From: Thiofaba sp039822285
GTDB lineage: Bacteria > Pseudomonadota > Gammaproteobacteria > Halothiobacillales > Halothiobacillaceae
Assembly: GCF_039822285.1 (NCBI RefSeq)
Contig: NZ_JBAJEY010000002.1
Location: 62,001-126,000, forward strand
Direction: 5' to 3'
Length of the DNA: 64,000 nt
The notes under the pieces are model-generated. The model ran no database searches. It was not told the origin of the DNA and was given only the letters and a program-made list of their open reading frames with translations. Positions 52,201-59,028 of this stretch are shown here, piece by piece. Made by a program: the position numbers and the translations under genes. Each line of letters begins with the position of its first letter. The first letter of the stretch is position 1.

Positions 52201-53743
52201 CCGCCAGGCAGCCGTCGTGCTGGCCGGCGAGGAGCATGCGGCCCAGGCGCGGATCGACCGGCAGGCGGGCGAGCCGCTCGCCCAGGGCGGTGAGCCGGCG
52301 CTCATCGTCCACCGCGCCGAGCTCGAACAACAGGTCGTAGGCGGCCTTGACCTGGCGGCCCTCCGGCAGGTCGAGGAAGGGAAAGTCCTCCACATGGCCG
52401 AGTTTGAGGCTCTCCATGCGCAGGATGACGCTTGCTAAGTTGGTGCGCAGGATCTCGGGGTCGGTCTGCGGTGGGCGGCGGGCGAAGTCCTCCTCGCTGT
52501 AGAGGCGGATGCAGATGCCGGGCCCCAGACGGCCGCAGCGCCCGGCACGCTGGCGCGCGGCGGCCTGGCTGATCGGCTCGACCTGCAGGCGCTGCACCCC
52601 GGCGCGCGGCGAGTAGCGCGAGATGCGCGCCAGGCCCGTGTCGATCACGTAGCGGATGCCCGGCACGGTGAGCGAGGTCTCGGCGACGTTGGTGGCAAGC
52701 ACGATGCGCCTACCCGTATGCGGCTGGAACACCCGCGCCTGCTCGGCGCTCGAGAGGCGGGCGTAGAGCGGCAGGATCTCGGTGTGCTTGGGATGGTGCT
52801 TTCTTAAGGCCTCGGCCGCCTCGCGGATGGCGCGCTCGCCATCCAGGAACACCAGGATGTCGCCCGGCCCCTCGGCGGCCAGTTCGTCCACTGCATCGAG
52901 CAGGGCGCGCGGCAGGTCGCGGTCACGGTCGTCCTCATCGCCCACCACCGGCCGGTAACGGGTCTCTACCGGGTAGGTGCGCCCCTCAACCGAGAGCAGG
53001 GCCGCGCCGGGGAAGTGGGCGGCAAAGCGCTCCACGTCCAAGGTGGCGGAGGTGACGATGAGCTTGAGGTCCGGGCGGCGTGGCAGCAGGCGCTTGAGGT
53101 AGCCGAGCAGGAAGTCGATGTTGAGACTGCGCTCGTGCGCCTCGTCGATGATCAGGGTGTCATAGCGCGCAAGCAATGGATCGGCGTGGATCTCGGCGAG
53201 CAGGATACCGTCGGTCATCACCTTGATCAGCGTCTGTTCCCCGACCTTGCCGGAAAAGCGCACCTGGTAGCCCACCGCCTCGCCCAAGGGGGTGCCCAGC
53301 TCCTCCGCGATGCGACTGGCCACCGCGCGTGCGGCGATGCGGCGCGGCTGGGTGTGACCGATCAGCCCGCGCGCCCCGCGCCCGGCCTCGAGCGCGATCT
53401 TGGGCAGCTGGGTGGTTTTGCCGGAGCCGGTCTCGCCACAGAGGATCAGCACCTGGTGTTTTTCCAGCGCGGCGAGGATCTCGGCGCGGCGGGCCACCAC
53501 CGGCAGCTCCTCGGGGTAACGCAGGCTTGGGAAAGCGGCGCGCCGGGCCTCGACCGCCTGACGCGAAGCCTCCAGGGCTGCGCTCAACTCGGCGAGCCCC
53601 CGATCGTAAGGCTTGCCCTCGCGCGCGCGGCGCATCAGGCTCGCCAGCCGTTTGGCGAGGCTGGGGCGGTCGCGACTCAAACAGTGCTCGAGGGCATCCG
53701 CCAGAGAGCTTAAGGCGGCTTCGTCATGAATATTCATCTTCAT
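49244..53743 (-). CDS. hrpA: ATP-dependent RNA helicase HrpA with inserted DUF559 nuclease domain
   Basis: 1,499 residues; HrpA is normally about 1,300. DEAH-box motifs: LCGETGSGKTTQLPK near residue 100, IIDEAHERSLNIDF, TSATLD and QRAGRCGRLGPGICIRLYSEED, followed by the long HrpA C-terminal region (RRPDILVDEETLCAFFE). In E. coli HrpA resolves stalled ribosomes. Between VVQAL (about 765) and the WQRAPFVHHNAAL continuation (about 950) sits an extra segment with a DUF559 domain (about 813-915: DFVCLEKRLVIELDGGQH), flanked by Pro/Gly/Arg-rich peptides that are translated GC palindromes. The frame stays open throughout. ATG 53743 or 53737 both fit. Confidence 0.92.
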   Translation of the reverse strand: MKMNIHDEAALSSLADALEHCLSRDRPSLAKRLASLMRRAREGKPYDRGLAELSAALEASRQAVEARRAAFPSLRYPEELPVVARRAEILAALEKHQVLILCGETGSGKTTQLPKIALEAGRGARGLIGHTQPRRIAARAVASRIAEELGTPLGEAVGYQVRFSGKVGEQTLIKVMTDGILLAEIHADPLLARYDTLIIDEAHERSLNIDFLLGYLKRLLPRRPDLKLIVTSATLDVERFAAHFPGAALLSVEGRTYPVETRYRPVVGDEDDRDRDLPRALLDAVDELAAEGPGDILVFLDGERAIREAAEALRKHHPKHTEILPLYARLSSAEQARVFQPHTGRRIVLATNVAETSLTVPGIRYVIDTGLARISRYSPRAGVQRLQVEPISQAAARQRAGRCGRLGPGICIRLYSEEDFARRPPQTDPEILRTNLASVILRMESLKLGHVEDFPFLDLPEGRQVKAAYDLLFELGAVDDERRLTALGERLARLPVDPRLGRMLLAGQHDGCLAEMLVIVSALSIQDPRERPADKAQAADQAHAAWRHAQSDFLTLLNLWRWYEEQARHLSQAKLRGLCEQHFLSYVRMREWRALHQELRGLFHEEGVRENEKEAPEDAIHRALLTGLLGHLALREEDERKTTPAKGKRPEPVSFRGVKGRRLAIHPSSALAKQPPRWLMSAQWLETTRLWAAMNAAINPRWIEPLARHLLTREVSEPHYQPESGRVAAFETLSLYGLPVVVRRSVNYAAIDPAEARRIFIREGVVQALESCSAWDTPSPLAPPPQGGRGTRPSPLGGEGPGERGRLSPRDFARSLRKNSTDAEQKLWQQLRAHRFEGTKFRRQHPLGPYVVDFVCLEKRLVIELDGGQHTEAEAYDQQRNAWLEAQGFRVLRFWNNEVMQNPEGVLETIHQALQSPSPPRPPRGHLPSPPRGEGWGERGQPTPEARQHPWQRAPFVHHNAALIAEIRALEAKARRPDILVDEETLCAFFERALPPEVVDGPTLAAALRRDKTLDARLRLTREALMRHEAEAAQGGRLPDHLRLGEIEVPLRYHFEPGAEDDGVTATVPLAELNRLDARAAEWLVPGLLPEKVEALIRALPKHLRRQLVPAPDVARALVERLTGGLDRWPPPGRLPERLSDEARRMLGAQVEPNDWPLAEIEPHLRLRVELVDDAGEVRGSGRDLATMQQDLGQAAKRAFVKRFEARSGLTTWDFGELPEVTVIDTKGGSTTVYPALIDAGESVTLAPLDTPEAAREATARGLTRLFLLAAREEVKALRREVARDNALCLLYSALPGVKGSEAPCLELQDEVVWRVARTVFLEGGWPSDPAGFEAKVSACRPRLYAEGLKLLEALRGLLREQQTLRQRLTGRIPLSWVEPARDIQAQLDHLFARHFILDTPDVIWRRLPAYLKAMTRRLERLDQNPERDRQGRAQLEPLLARAARLVGRGTLPAEARANLDFMLEELRLQLFAQEIKTAAPVSPGRVDKMLDALEKTGC
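50890..51440 (-). mobile_element. In-frame DUF559 cassette inside hrpA, bordered by GC palindromes
   Basis: About 550 bp absent from standard hrpA. The nuclease-like domain is encoded at roughly 50999-51303. The borders are hairpins of the CCCTCTCCC type: 50930-50994 downstream, and a double hairpin at 51331-51415 upstream (CCCCTCCCCCC..GGGGGGAGGGG twice). The DUF559 core keeps the PD-(D/E)XK pattern VDFVC..VIELDG. Border positions are estimated from where HrpA similarity stops and resumes. Confidence 0.7.
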
Positions 53744-53783
53744 GCGGCATAGTATGCGTGAATTCGTTTGAAGAGGATGGAAC

Positions 53784-54479
53784 GTGCGTTGGACCCTTAC
53801 CCTTGCCGGCGTGTTTTTCCTGCTCGCCGACGCCGCGCTCGCTGCCCGCCCCATGATCACGGACGATGCCCGGGTGGTGGACACCGGGGCCTGCCAGCTC
53901 GAGACCTGGTTCAAGGGGCAGCGGGGCGGTGATGAATATTGGGCCGTGCCCGCCTGCTCGCCGACCGATTGGCTGGAGATCACCGCCGGGGCGAGTCTCT
54001 TGCTTGAGGAGGGCGTGAGGCGCTCGAGCGGCGATAGTGCCTTGCTGCAACTGAAAACCCTGCTCAAACGCCTGCCCGACTCCGGGCCGGGCTGGGGCGT
54101 CGGTTGGGTGGTGGGCAGCCTGAGCCGGGAGCATGAGCCGAGCGACCTGTTGGGCTCCTACTACACCTATGCCCCGATCAGCCTGACCCTCGGCGAGGGG
54201 GCCTTTCTGCACCTCAATCCCGGTTGGCTGCATGAGCGCGACACCGGACGCTCGGCCCTCACCTGGGGCGTGGGTACTGAGATCGATCTCATCCCGCGCC
54301 TTCAGGTCATCGCCGAGACCTTCGGCGAGGAAGGATTGGGCGGCTATTACCAGGGTGGCTTGCGCCTCTGGATCGTGCCCGATCACGTCCAGCTCGACAC
54401 CACTTACGGCAACCGCTTTAGCGGCGGCGAGGGCTGGTGGACCGTGGGGTTGCGCCTGATTTCCGGACGCCTGTTCTGA
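53784..54479 (+). CDS. Exported outer-membrane beta-barrel-like protein
   Basis: 231 residues from GTG 53784 (GAAGAGGA upstream). Signal peptide (about 1-20, ending ALA), then RPMITDDARVVDTGACQLETW and alternating short beta strands ending in a strand with terminal Phe (VGLRLISGRLF), the outer-membrane barrel sorting signature. It resembles small transporter/meta-pathway phenol-like barrel proteins, but no family is firmly recognised. It is divergent from hrpA and overlaps the 3' end of the convergent pseudouridine synthase by 62 bp. Confidence 0.7.
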   Translation: MRWTLTLAGVFFLLADAALAARPMITDDARVVDTGACQLETWFKGQRGGDEYWAVPACSPTDWLEITAGASLLLEEGVRRSSGDSALLQLKTLLKRLPDSGPGWGVGWVVGSLSREHEPSDLLGSYYTYAPISLTLGEGAFLHLNPGWLHERDTGRSALTWGVGTEIDLIPRLQVIAETFGEEGLGGYYQGGLRLWIVPDHVQLDTTYGNRFSGGEGWWTVGLRLISGRLF

Positions 54480-55050
54480 CCGGCTGCCGGGAAGGCATCG
54501 GCAAGCCCTCGATCCCAGCCTCCCGCCACTGCCCGGGGGCCAGCCCCTCCAGCGTCCACGGGCCCACGGCCCAGCGGATCAGGCGCAGGGTGGGAAAACC
54601 GACCGCGGCGGTCATGCGCCGCACCTGGCGGTTGCGCCCCTCGCGGAGGGTGAGTTCGATCCACGAGGTGGGAACGCTCTTGCGAAAGCGCACCGGCGGG
54701 ACGCGCTCCCACAGCCAGGCCGGCTCGGCGATGCGGCGCGCCTCACAGGGCAGGGTCGGGCCGTCGTTGAGGATCACCCCGCGACACAGCTGCTCCAGGG
54801 CCTCATCCGTGACCTCGCCCTCCACCTGCACAAGATAGGTCTTCGCCAGCTTGTGCCGCGGGTCGGCGATGACCGCCTGCAGGCGTCCGTCATCGGTCAA
54901 CACCACCAATCCCTCGCTGTCGCGGTCCAGTCGGCCGGCCGGATAGTAGCCCTTGCGGTCGATGAAGTCGGCCAGGGTCGCCCGCCCCGCATCATCGGTG
55001 AACTGGCAGAGGACGTCGAAGGGCTTGTTGAGCAGGATGACGGATGACAT
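54418..55050 (-). CDS. rluE: RluE/RsuA-family pseudouridine synthase
   Basis: 210 residues. LLNKPFDVLCQF at the start, PAGRLDRDSEGLVVLTDDG (catalytic Asp in GRLDRD), KTYLVQVEGEV and LREGRNRQVRRMTAAVGFPTLRLIR are the RsuA/RluB/RluE/RluF blocks. There is no N-terminal S4 domain, which favours RluE (23S rRNA U2457). ATG 55050 starts at MSSVILLNKPF. The C-terminal basic tail overlaps the convergent gene by 62 bp. Confidence 0.88.
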   Translation of the reverse strand: MSSVILLNKPFDVLCQFTDDAGRATLADFIDRKGYYPAGRLDRDSEGLVVLTDDGRLQAVIADPRHKLAKTYLVQVEGEVTDEALEQLCRGVILNDGPTLPCEARRIAEPAWLWERVPPVRFRKSVPTSWIELTLREGRNRQVRRMTAAVGFPTLRLIRWAVGPWTLEGLAPGQWREAGIEGLPMPSRQPVRTGVRKSGATPRSTSPRRR

Positions 55051-55092
55051 GGTCACCATTGTGGATGTGATGCGGGCATTTGAACAAACAAT

Positions 55093-55120
55093 GGAAGCAA
55101 TCCGGCGCCCCCTCGTCTTT
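55093..55120 (+). promoter_or_regulatory. Candidate ECF-sigma promoter upstream of dsrE
   Basis: GGAAGCA (55093-55099), 15-bp spacer, GTCTTT (55115-55120), against the sigma-E-type pattern GGAACTT-N15/16-GTCTAA. It lies 54 bp before the dsrE ATG and inside the 5' flank of the divergent rluE gene. It would be a natural target of the ECF sigma factor at 57113-57673. Confidence 0.35.
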
Positions 55121-55174
55121 AGCGGTACGGACATGGCGGACACAAGCCATGCCGCACCCAAGAAGGAGGATCCC

Positions 55175-55630
55175 ATGTTCGCACGCCCACTGATGGCCGC
55201 CACCCTTGCCCTGGGTCTGGCTGCCCCGCTGACCGTCCTGTCCGCCCCGGCCATCCTAGCCGCCGAGGCCGCCGTGGTGCAGGAGAAGGTCGTCTATCAC
55301 GTCAATGACAGCGCCAACGCCAGCGCCGCCCTGCGCAACATCAAGAACCACCTCGATGCCAGCCAGGCGGCCCGCATCGTGGTCGTCACCCACGGCCTGG
55401 GCATCGACTTCCTGCTCAAGGACGCCCAGGACGACAAGGGCAACCCCTACCAGCCGATGGTCGAGGGACTGAAGGCCCGCGGCGTAGATTTCCGGGTCTG
55501 CAACAACACGCTCACGGCGCGCAAGATCGATCCGGAACGCGTCATCGCCGAGGCATCCATCGTCCCGTCCGGGGTCGCCGAGATCGGCAAGCTCCAGGCC
55601 CGCGAAGGCTTCGTCTATCTCAAGCCCTGA
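55175..55630 (+). CDS. Secreted DsrE-family protein
   Basis: 151 residues. Sec signal peptide (about 1-30, ending ILAA), then one DsrE/F-like domain: VVYHVNDSANASAALRNIKNHL, RIVVVTHGLGIDFLLKD, and a single Cys109 in FRVCNNTLTARK at the position used for sulfur carriage in DsrE/TusD proteins. DsrE-type proteins bind or transfer sulfane sulfur; this one acts in the periplasm. AAGGAGG precedes ATG 55175. It resembles the periplasmic part of the anti-sigma factor at 57670-58377, including the Cys and the GFVYLKP/GWTYIKA ending. Confidence 0.88.
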   Translation: MFARPLMAATLALGLAAPLTVLSAPAILAAEAAVVQEKVVYHVNDSANASAALRNIKNHLDASQAARIVVVTHGLGIDFLLKDAQDDKGNPYQPMVEGLKARGVDFRVCNNTLTARKIDPERVIAEASIVPSGVAEIGKLQAREGFVYLKP

Positions 55631-55655
55631 CCGGCTTCTGGAAACGCCCCGGACA

Positions 55656-55683
55656 GGAAGCAACTGAATTTTTCAGCGCTTCC
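55656..55683. repeat. Hairpin resembling a MITE end, between dsrE and porin
   Basis: GGAAGC..CTGAA-TTT-TTCAG..GCTTCC pairs almost perfectly and echoes the GGGAAACGCTGAA terminal repeat of the 154-bp elements. It may be an element remnant or a transcript-stabilising hairpin; no U-run follows. Its GGAAGCAA also equals the -35-like box upstream of dsrE. Confidence 0.4.
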
Positions 55684-55732
55684 CTCTGACCCCGGTCCGC
55701 CCGCGCGGCCCTGAAAAGGACGATTTTTCGAC

Positions 55733-57046
55733 ATGAAACGCACCCTGATGATCACGGGGGCGGCGGTTACGCTCGCCTGCTCGAACCCCACCTTCGCCAC
55801 CAACTGGCTCCAGGTGCAGGGCAATGAACCCGCCGACGCACCGCTGTTCAAGCCGTTCGGCTTCCTCCAACCCACCTACACCCGGATCGACGCCGAACCG
55901 GTCACCGGCCTGGCCGGCGCGGCCGCCGCCTACAACGGCCAGGACCAGGTCGCCAACCTGGTCGGCCCCGACCTGGACGCCGACGCCAAGTTCCAGTTCT
56001 TCCGCGCCCGCCTCGGCGCGCGCGGCGTGCTCTCGCCCCTCTCCGACAAGATCAACTACTTCTTCCTGGTCGAGGGCGGGCGCAACGCCATCACCGCCGA
56101 GCATGATCTGATGGTCACGGACGCCTCGCTGACCTTCAACTTCATCCCTGGGGCGCGCCTGCGCGCCGGCCTGTTCAAGGTGCCCACCGGCGAGGAAGCC
56201 CTGGTCGCCGTGCACACCAGCTATCCCTACATCTATTTCACCGGCATGAGCGAGAACCTGCTGGTGGAGCGCCAGCTCGCCCCAAGTACGGCGAACGGCG
56301 CCGTCCCCGCCGGCCTGGCCAAGGCGGACGTCACCAGCGGCGGTTCCGGCTTCCGTGATGTCGGCATCCAGCTCTACGACTGGTTCAACACCGGGCCATG
56401 GGAGCTGTCCTATGCCGCCATGCTCTCCAACGGCGAGAGCATCGATCGGCTGGGCGATCGCGACGGCAACAAGGACCTGACCCTGCGCCTGCAGGCCTCG
56501 TACATCTTCGGCGGCAAGGGCCCCAACCGCGACGACCTGAGCCTCTACATCTGGCGCCAGGACGGTGAGCGCCGCTTCGGCACCACGGACTACGACCGGT
56601 TGCGCGAGGGCGCGGGCTTCATGTTCCGCAAGGGCGCCTACCGCGTCTCCGGCGAGTACATGCACGGCGAGGGCATGATCCTCAACGGCCCCAACCCGCC
56701 GTTCGTCGGCGCGCCCTTTTATACGGTTGGCCTGACGGACGAGGCCCGCGGCTGGTACCTGGAGGGCGGCTGGCGCTTCCATCCCAAGTGGGAGGTGGAC
56801 CTGCGCCACGAGCGCTTCGACCGGATGACCGAAACCGCGGCCAATGAGCGGCAATTCACGACGACGACCCTCGGCCTGCAATACTTCATCAACCCGGACA
56901 CCCGGATGACGGTGAACTACGAGCTGCGCGACGCCACGGTGAGCAACCCCCAGGCCATCCCGGCCGGACCCAACCGCGACAATGCGCTCAAGATTGCCGA
57001 CAATCTCGGCAACCGCCTGAGCGTCCAGCTGACCTGGAAGTTCTGA
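55733..57046 (+). CDS. Outer-membrane porin
   Basis: 437 residues. Signal peptide (about 1-22, ending TFA), then many amphipathic beta strands and a C-terminal Phe (SVQLTWKF), typical of phosphate-selective porin O/P-like (OprP/OprO) trimeric porins. LRAGLFKVPTGEEAL and GFRDVGIQLYD also fit that group. Solute specificity is unknown. It lies between the DsrE gene and the ECF sigma gene on the same strand, suggesting that the regulon concerns uptake or export of a sulfur species or of anions. Confidence 0.82.
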   Translation: MKRTLMITGAAVTLACSNPTFATNWLQVQGNEPADAPLFKPFGFLQPTYTRIDAEPVTGLAGAAAAYNGQDQVANLVGPDLDADAKFQFFRARLGARGVLSPLSDKINYFFLVEGGRNAITAEHDLMVTDASLTFNFIPGARLRAGLFKVPTGEEALVAVHTSYPYIYFTGMSENLLVERQLAPSTANGAVPAGLAKADVTSGGSGFRDVGIQLYDWFNTGPWELSYAAMLSNGESIDRLGDRDGNKDLTLRLQASYIFGGKGPNRDDLSLYIWRQDGERRFGTTDYDRLREGAGFMFRKGAYRVSGEYMHGEGMILNGPNPPFVGAPFYTVGLTDEARGWYLEGGWRFHPKWEVDLRHERFDRMTETAANERQFTTTTLGLQYFINPDTRMTVNYELRDATVSNPQAIPAGPNRDNALKIADNLGNRLSVQLTWKF

Positions 57047-57054
57047 CACGAACA

Positions 57055-57096
57055 GGCCGTGGACCGGTCCCCGGCGACCGGCCCCGGCCCCTTTTT
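57055..57096 (+). terminator. Possible terminator after the porin
   Basis: GC-rich dyad (GGCCG..GGACCGG with CCGG..CCGGCC) followed by CTTTTT, between the porin stop (57046) and the ECF sigma start. Pairing is imperfect. Confidence 0.4.
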
Positions 57097-57112
57097 CCAC
57101 GAGGACCGACGA

Positions 57113-57673
57113 TTGAGTTTCCTCGCCCTTTTCACCACCCCGCGCGAGCTGCGGGAACGCCTGCGCCAGCAGCGGACGCGGCTCTACCGCATCGCCTACT
57201 CCTGGTGCCATGACGAGGCCCTGGCCGAGGACCTGGTGCAGGACACCCTGACCCGCGCACTGGAACGGGCCGGACAGCTGCGTGATATCGAGCGCTTCGA
57301 CCCTTGGCTGTTCGCCATCCTGGCCAACCGCTGGCGCGACCATTTGCGCAGCCTGCGCCCACACGAGGACATCGACACGCTGGAAGAGCTGCTGCCGGAT
57401 GGCGGCGACTCCCCCGAGCGCGCCGATGAGCGCGGGGAGATCGTCGACCAGGTACGCGCGGCCTTCGCCCGCCTGTCCATCGGGCAGCGCCAAGTCCTGA
57501 CCCTGGTCGACCTGGAGGAGTTTTCCTACGCCGAGGTCAGCCATATCCTCGAGATCCCGATCGGCACGGTGATGAGCCGCCTCTGCCGAGCACGCCGACA
57601 GCTGCGCACCGAACTCATCAGCCTGCATGAACCGCGCGCGATGGGGCGCGAAACCCTGCGGAGGGTCAAATGA
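57113..57673 (+). CDS. ECF-type RNA polymerase sigma factor
   Basis: 186 residues from TTG 57113 (GAGGA upstream; GTG 57059 would place the start before a hairpin). Region 2 is visible as LYRIAYSWCHDEALAEDLVQDTLTRALERAGQL with FDPWLFAILANRWRDHLRS; region 4 as LSIGQRQVLTLVDLEEFSYAEVSHILEIPIGTVMSRLCRARRQLR, the helix-turn-helix that reads the -35 box. It is coupled to the anti-sigma gene by a 4-nt overlap. Likely inactive until released by that partner. Confidence 0.93.
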   Translation: MSFLALFTTPRELRERLRQQRTRLYRIAYSWCHDEALAEDLVQDTLTRALERAGQLRDIERFDPWLFAILANRWRDHLRSLRPHEDIDTLEELLPDGGDSPERADERGEIVDQVRAAFARLSIGQRQVLTLVDLEEFSYAEVSHILEIPIGTVMSRLCRARRQLRTELISLHEPRAMGRETLRRVK

Positions 57674-58377
57674 TGGGCAAGCACACCCCCTCGGACGAAC
57701 AGATCAATGCCTTTGTCGACGACGAACTGGCCCCACTCGAGCGCGCCCACTGGCTTGAGCGGATCAGCGACGAGGTCGAACTGCGCCAGCAGGCCTGCGA
57801 GCTGCGCATGCTCAAGGACATGGTGCGGGCCGGCTACCGGGAACCGCCGGGCCGCAGACCGTCCCATCCGCTCCGCCAAGGTCGCTGGGGGCAACGGGCC
57901 GTGGCCGCCAGCCTCCTGCTGGCGCTGGGACTCGGCCTTGGCTGGGTGACGCGCGGTGCGCTCGATACGCCAGGCGCACTGCAGTTCGCCACCTTGCAGC
58001 GCGTGGCCGCCGACCCTGCGCGCCTGGTGCTGCATGTCGACACCGGCACGCCTGAGCGCTTCGCCAGCCTGCTCGATCAGACCCAGGCATGGCTGGAGGA
58101 GGCCCGTCGGCATGGCAGGCCGCTGCAGGTCGCGGTCATTGCCAACAGCGGTGGGATCGACCTCCTGCGCGCCTCGACCACGCCCCAGGCCGAGCGCATC
58201 CGCGCCCTGCAGGCCGCCTACCCCAACCTCAGCTTCATCGGCTGCCGGCAAACGCTGGGCCGCCTCAAGGACAACGGACAGGACACCCGCCTGCTGCCGG
58301 GGGTGCAACTCGCGCCAGCCGCAGTCGATGCAATCGTCGAGCGGCTGCAAAACGGCTGGACCTACATCAAGGCTTGA
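57670..58377 (+). CDS. Transmembrane anti-sigma factor with periplasmic DsrE-like domain
   Basis: 235 residues. The N-terminal cytoplasmic part (1-70) has the anti-sigma pattern SDEQINAFVDDELAPLERAH but no HxxxCxxC zinc motif. One TM helix (about 76-95). The periplasmic C-terminal half (about 117-235) is DsrE-like: LVLHVDTGTPERFASLLDQ, VAVIANSGGIDLLRAS, Cys192 in FIGCRQTLGRLK and the ending GWTYIKA. Each block pairs with the secreted DsrE protein at 55175-55630, including the single Cys. It probably holds the ECF sigma factor at the membrane and senses a periplasmic sulfur or redox cue. The DsrE-like reading is by motif comparison only. Confidence 0.8.
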   Translation: MMGKHTPSDEQINAFVDDELAPLERAHWLERISDEVELRQQACELRMLKDMVRAGYREPPGRRPSHPLRQGRWGQRAVAASLLLALGLGLGWVTRGALDTPGALQFATLQRVAADPARLVLHVDTGTPERFASLLDQTQAWLEEARRHGRPLQVAVIANSGGIDLLRASTTPQAERIRALQAAYPNLSFIGCRQTLGRLKDNGQDTRLLPGVQLAPAAVDAIVERLQNGWTYIKA

Positions 58378-58413
58378 GCAGGCGGCTACACCCCCAGCGG
58401 CTGGCCGCCCAAA

Positions 58414-58444
58414 AGGAAAAGGCAACCCGGAGGTTGCCTTTTCT
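58414..58444. terminator. Bidirectional terminator between the anti-sigma gene and efp
   Basis: AAAAGGCAACC-CGGA-GGTTGCCTTTTC: A-run, 7-bp stem, T-run, so it can end transcripts from both convergent genes. Confidence 0.85.
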
Positions 58445-58467
58445 CATCCGCGAGGATGGCCGGGCGA

Positions 58468-59028
58468 TCAGGCGCGGCTCTTGAACTCGCCGGTGCGGGT
58501 GTCGATCAGGACCTTCTCGCCGATCTCGATGAAGGCCGGCACGGTGATCTCAAGGCCCGTGTTCAGCTTGGCCGGCTTGGTGACCTTGCCGGAGGTGTCG
58601 CCCTTGGCGGCCGGCTCGGTGTAGGCGATCTCGCGGGCGATGGTGGTCGGGAATTCGACGCCGATCGGGCGGTCCTCGTAGAAGGTGATCTCGACCACCT
58701 CTTCCATGCCGTCAACGATGTAGCCGACGCCATCGCCCAGATACTCGGCCTCGACCTCGACCGGGTTGTACTCGCTGTCCATGAACACATACAGCGGATC
58801 GGCGAAGTAGCTGTAGGTGCACTCCTTCTTGTCCAGGATGACCTGGTCGAACTTGTCGTCGGCCTTGTAGACCTGCTCGGTGTTCATACCATTGAGCAGG
58901 TTCTTGAGCTTCATCTTGACCACGGCGGCGTTGCGGCCGGACTTGTTGTATTCGGCCTTGAGCACGACCCAAGGCTGGCCGTCGGCCATCATCACGTTGC
59001 CGGCGCGGAATTCTTGTGCGGTTTTCAT
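58468..59028 (-). CDS. efp: Translation elongation factor P, Arg32 type
   Basis: 186 residues, standard length. The tip loop KSGRNAAV carries Arg32, the residue rhamnosylated by EarP, in place of the Lys modified by EpmA or by other routes. The C-terminal KAKLNTGLEITVPAFIEIGEKVLIDT region is normal EF-P. It relieves ribosome stalling at polyproline stretches. It begins directly after the earP stop, so the modifier and its substrate are co-transcribed. Confidence 0.96.
   Translation of the reverse strand: MKTAQEFRAGNVMMADGQPWVVLKAEYNKSGRNAAVVKMKLKNLLNGMNTEQVYKADDKFDQVILDKKECTYSYFADPLYVFMDSEYNPVEVEAEYLGDGVGYIVDGMEEVVEITFYEDRPIGVEFPTTIAREIAYTEPAAKGDTSGKVTKPAKLNTGLEITVPAFIEIGEKVLIDTRTGEFKSRA

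Noticed and set aside
55673..57628. 651-codon minus-strand ORF opposite the porin and sigma factor
   Set aside because: Antisense shadow; both plus-strand genes have clear families, signal peptide or HTH.
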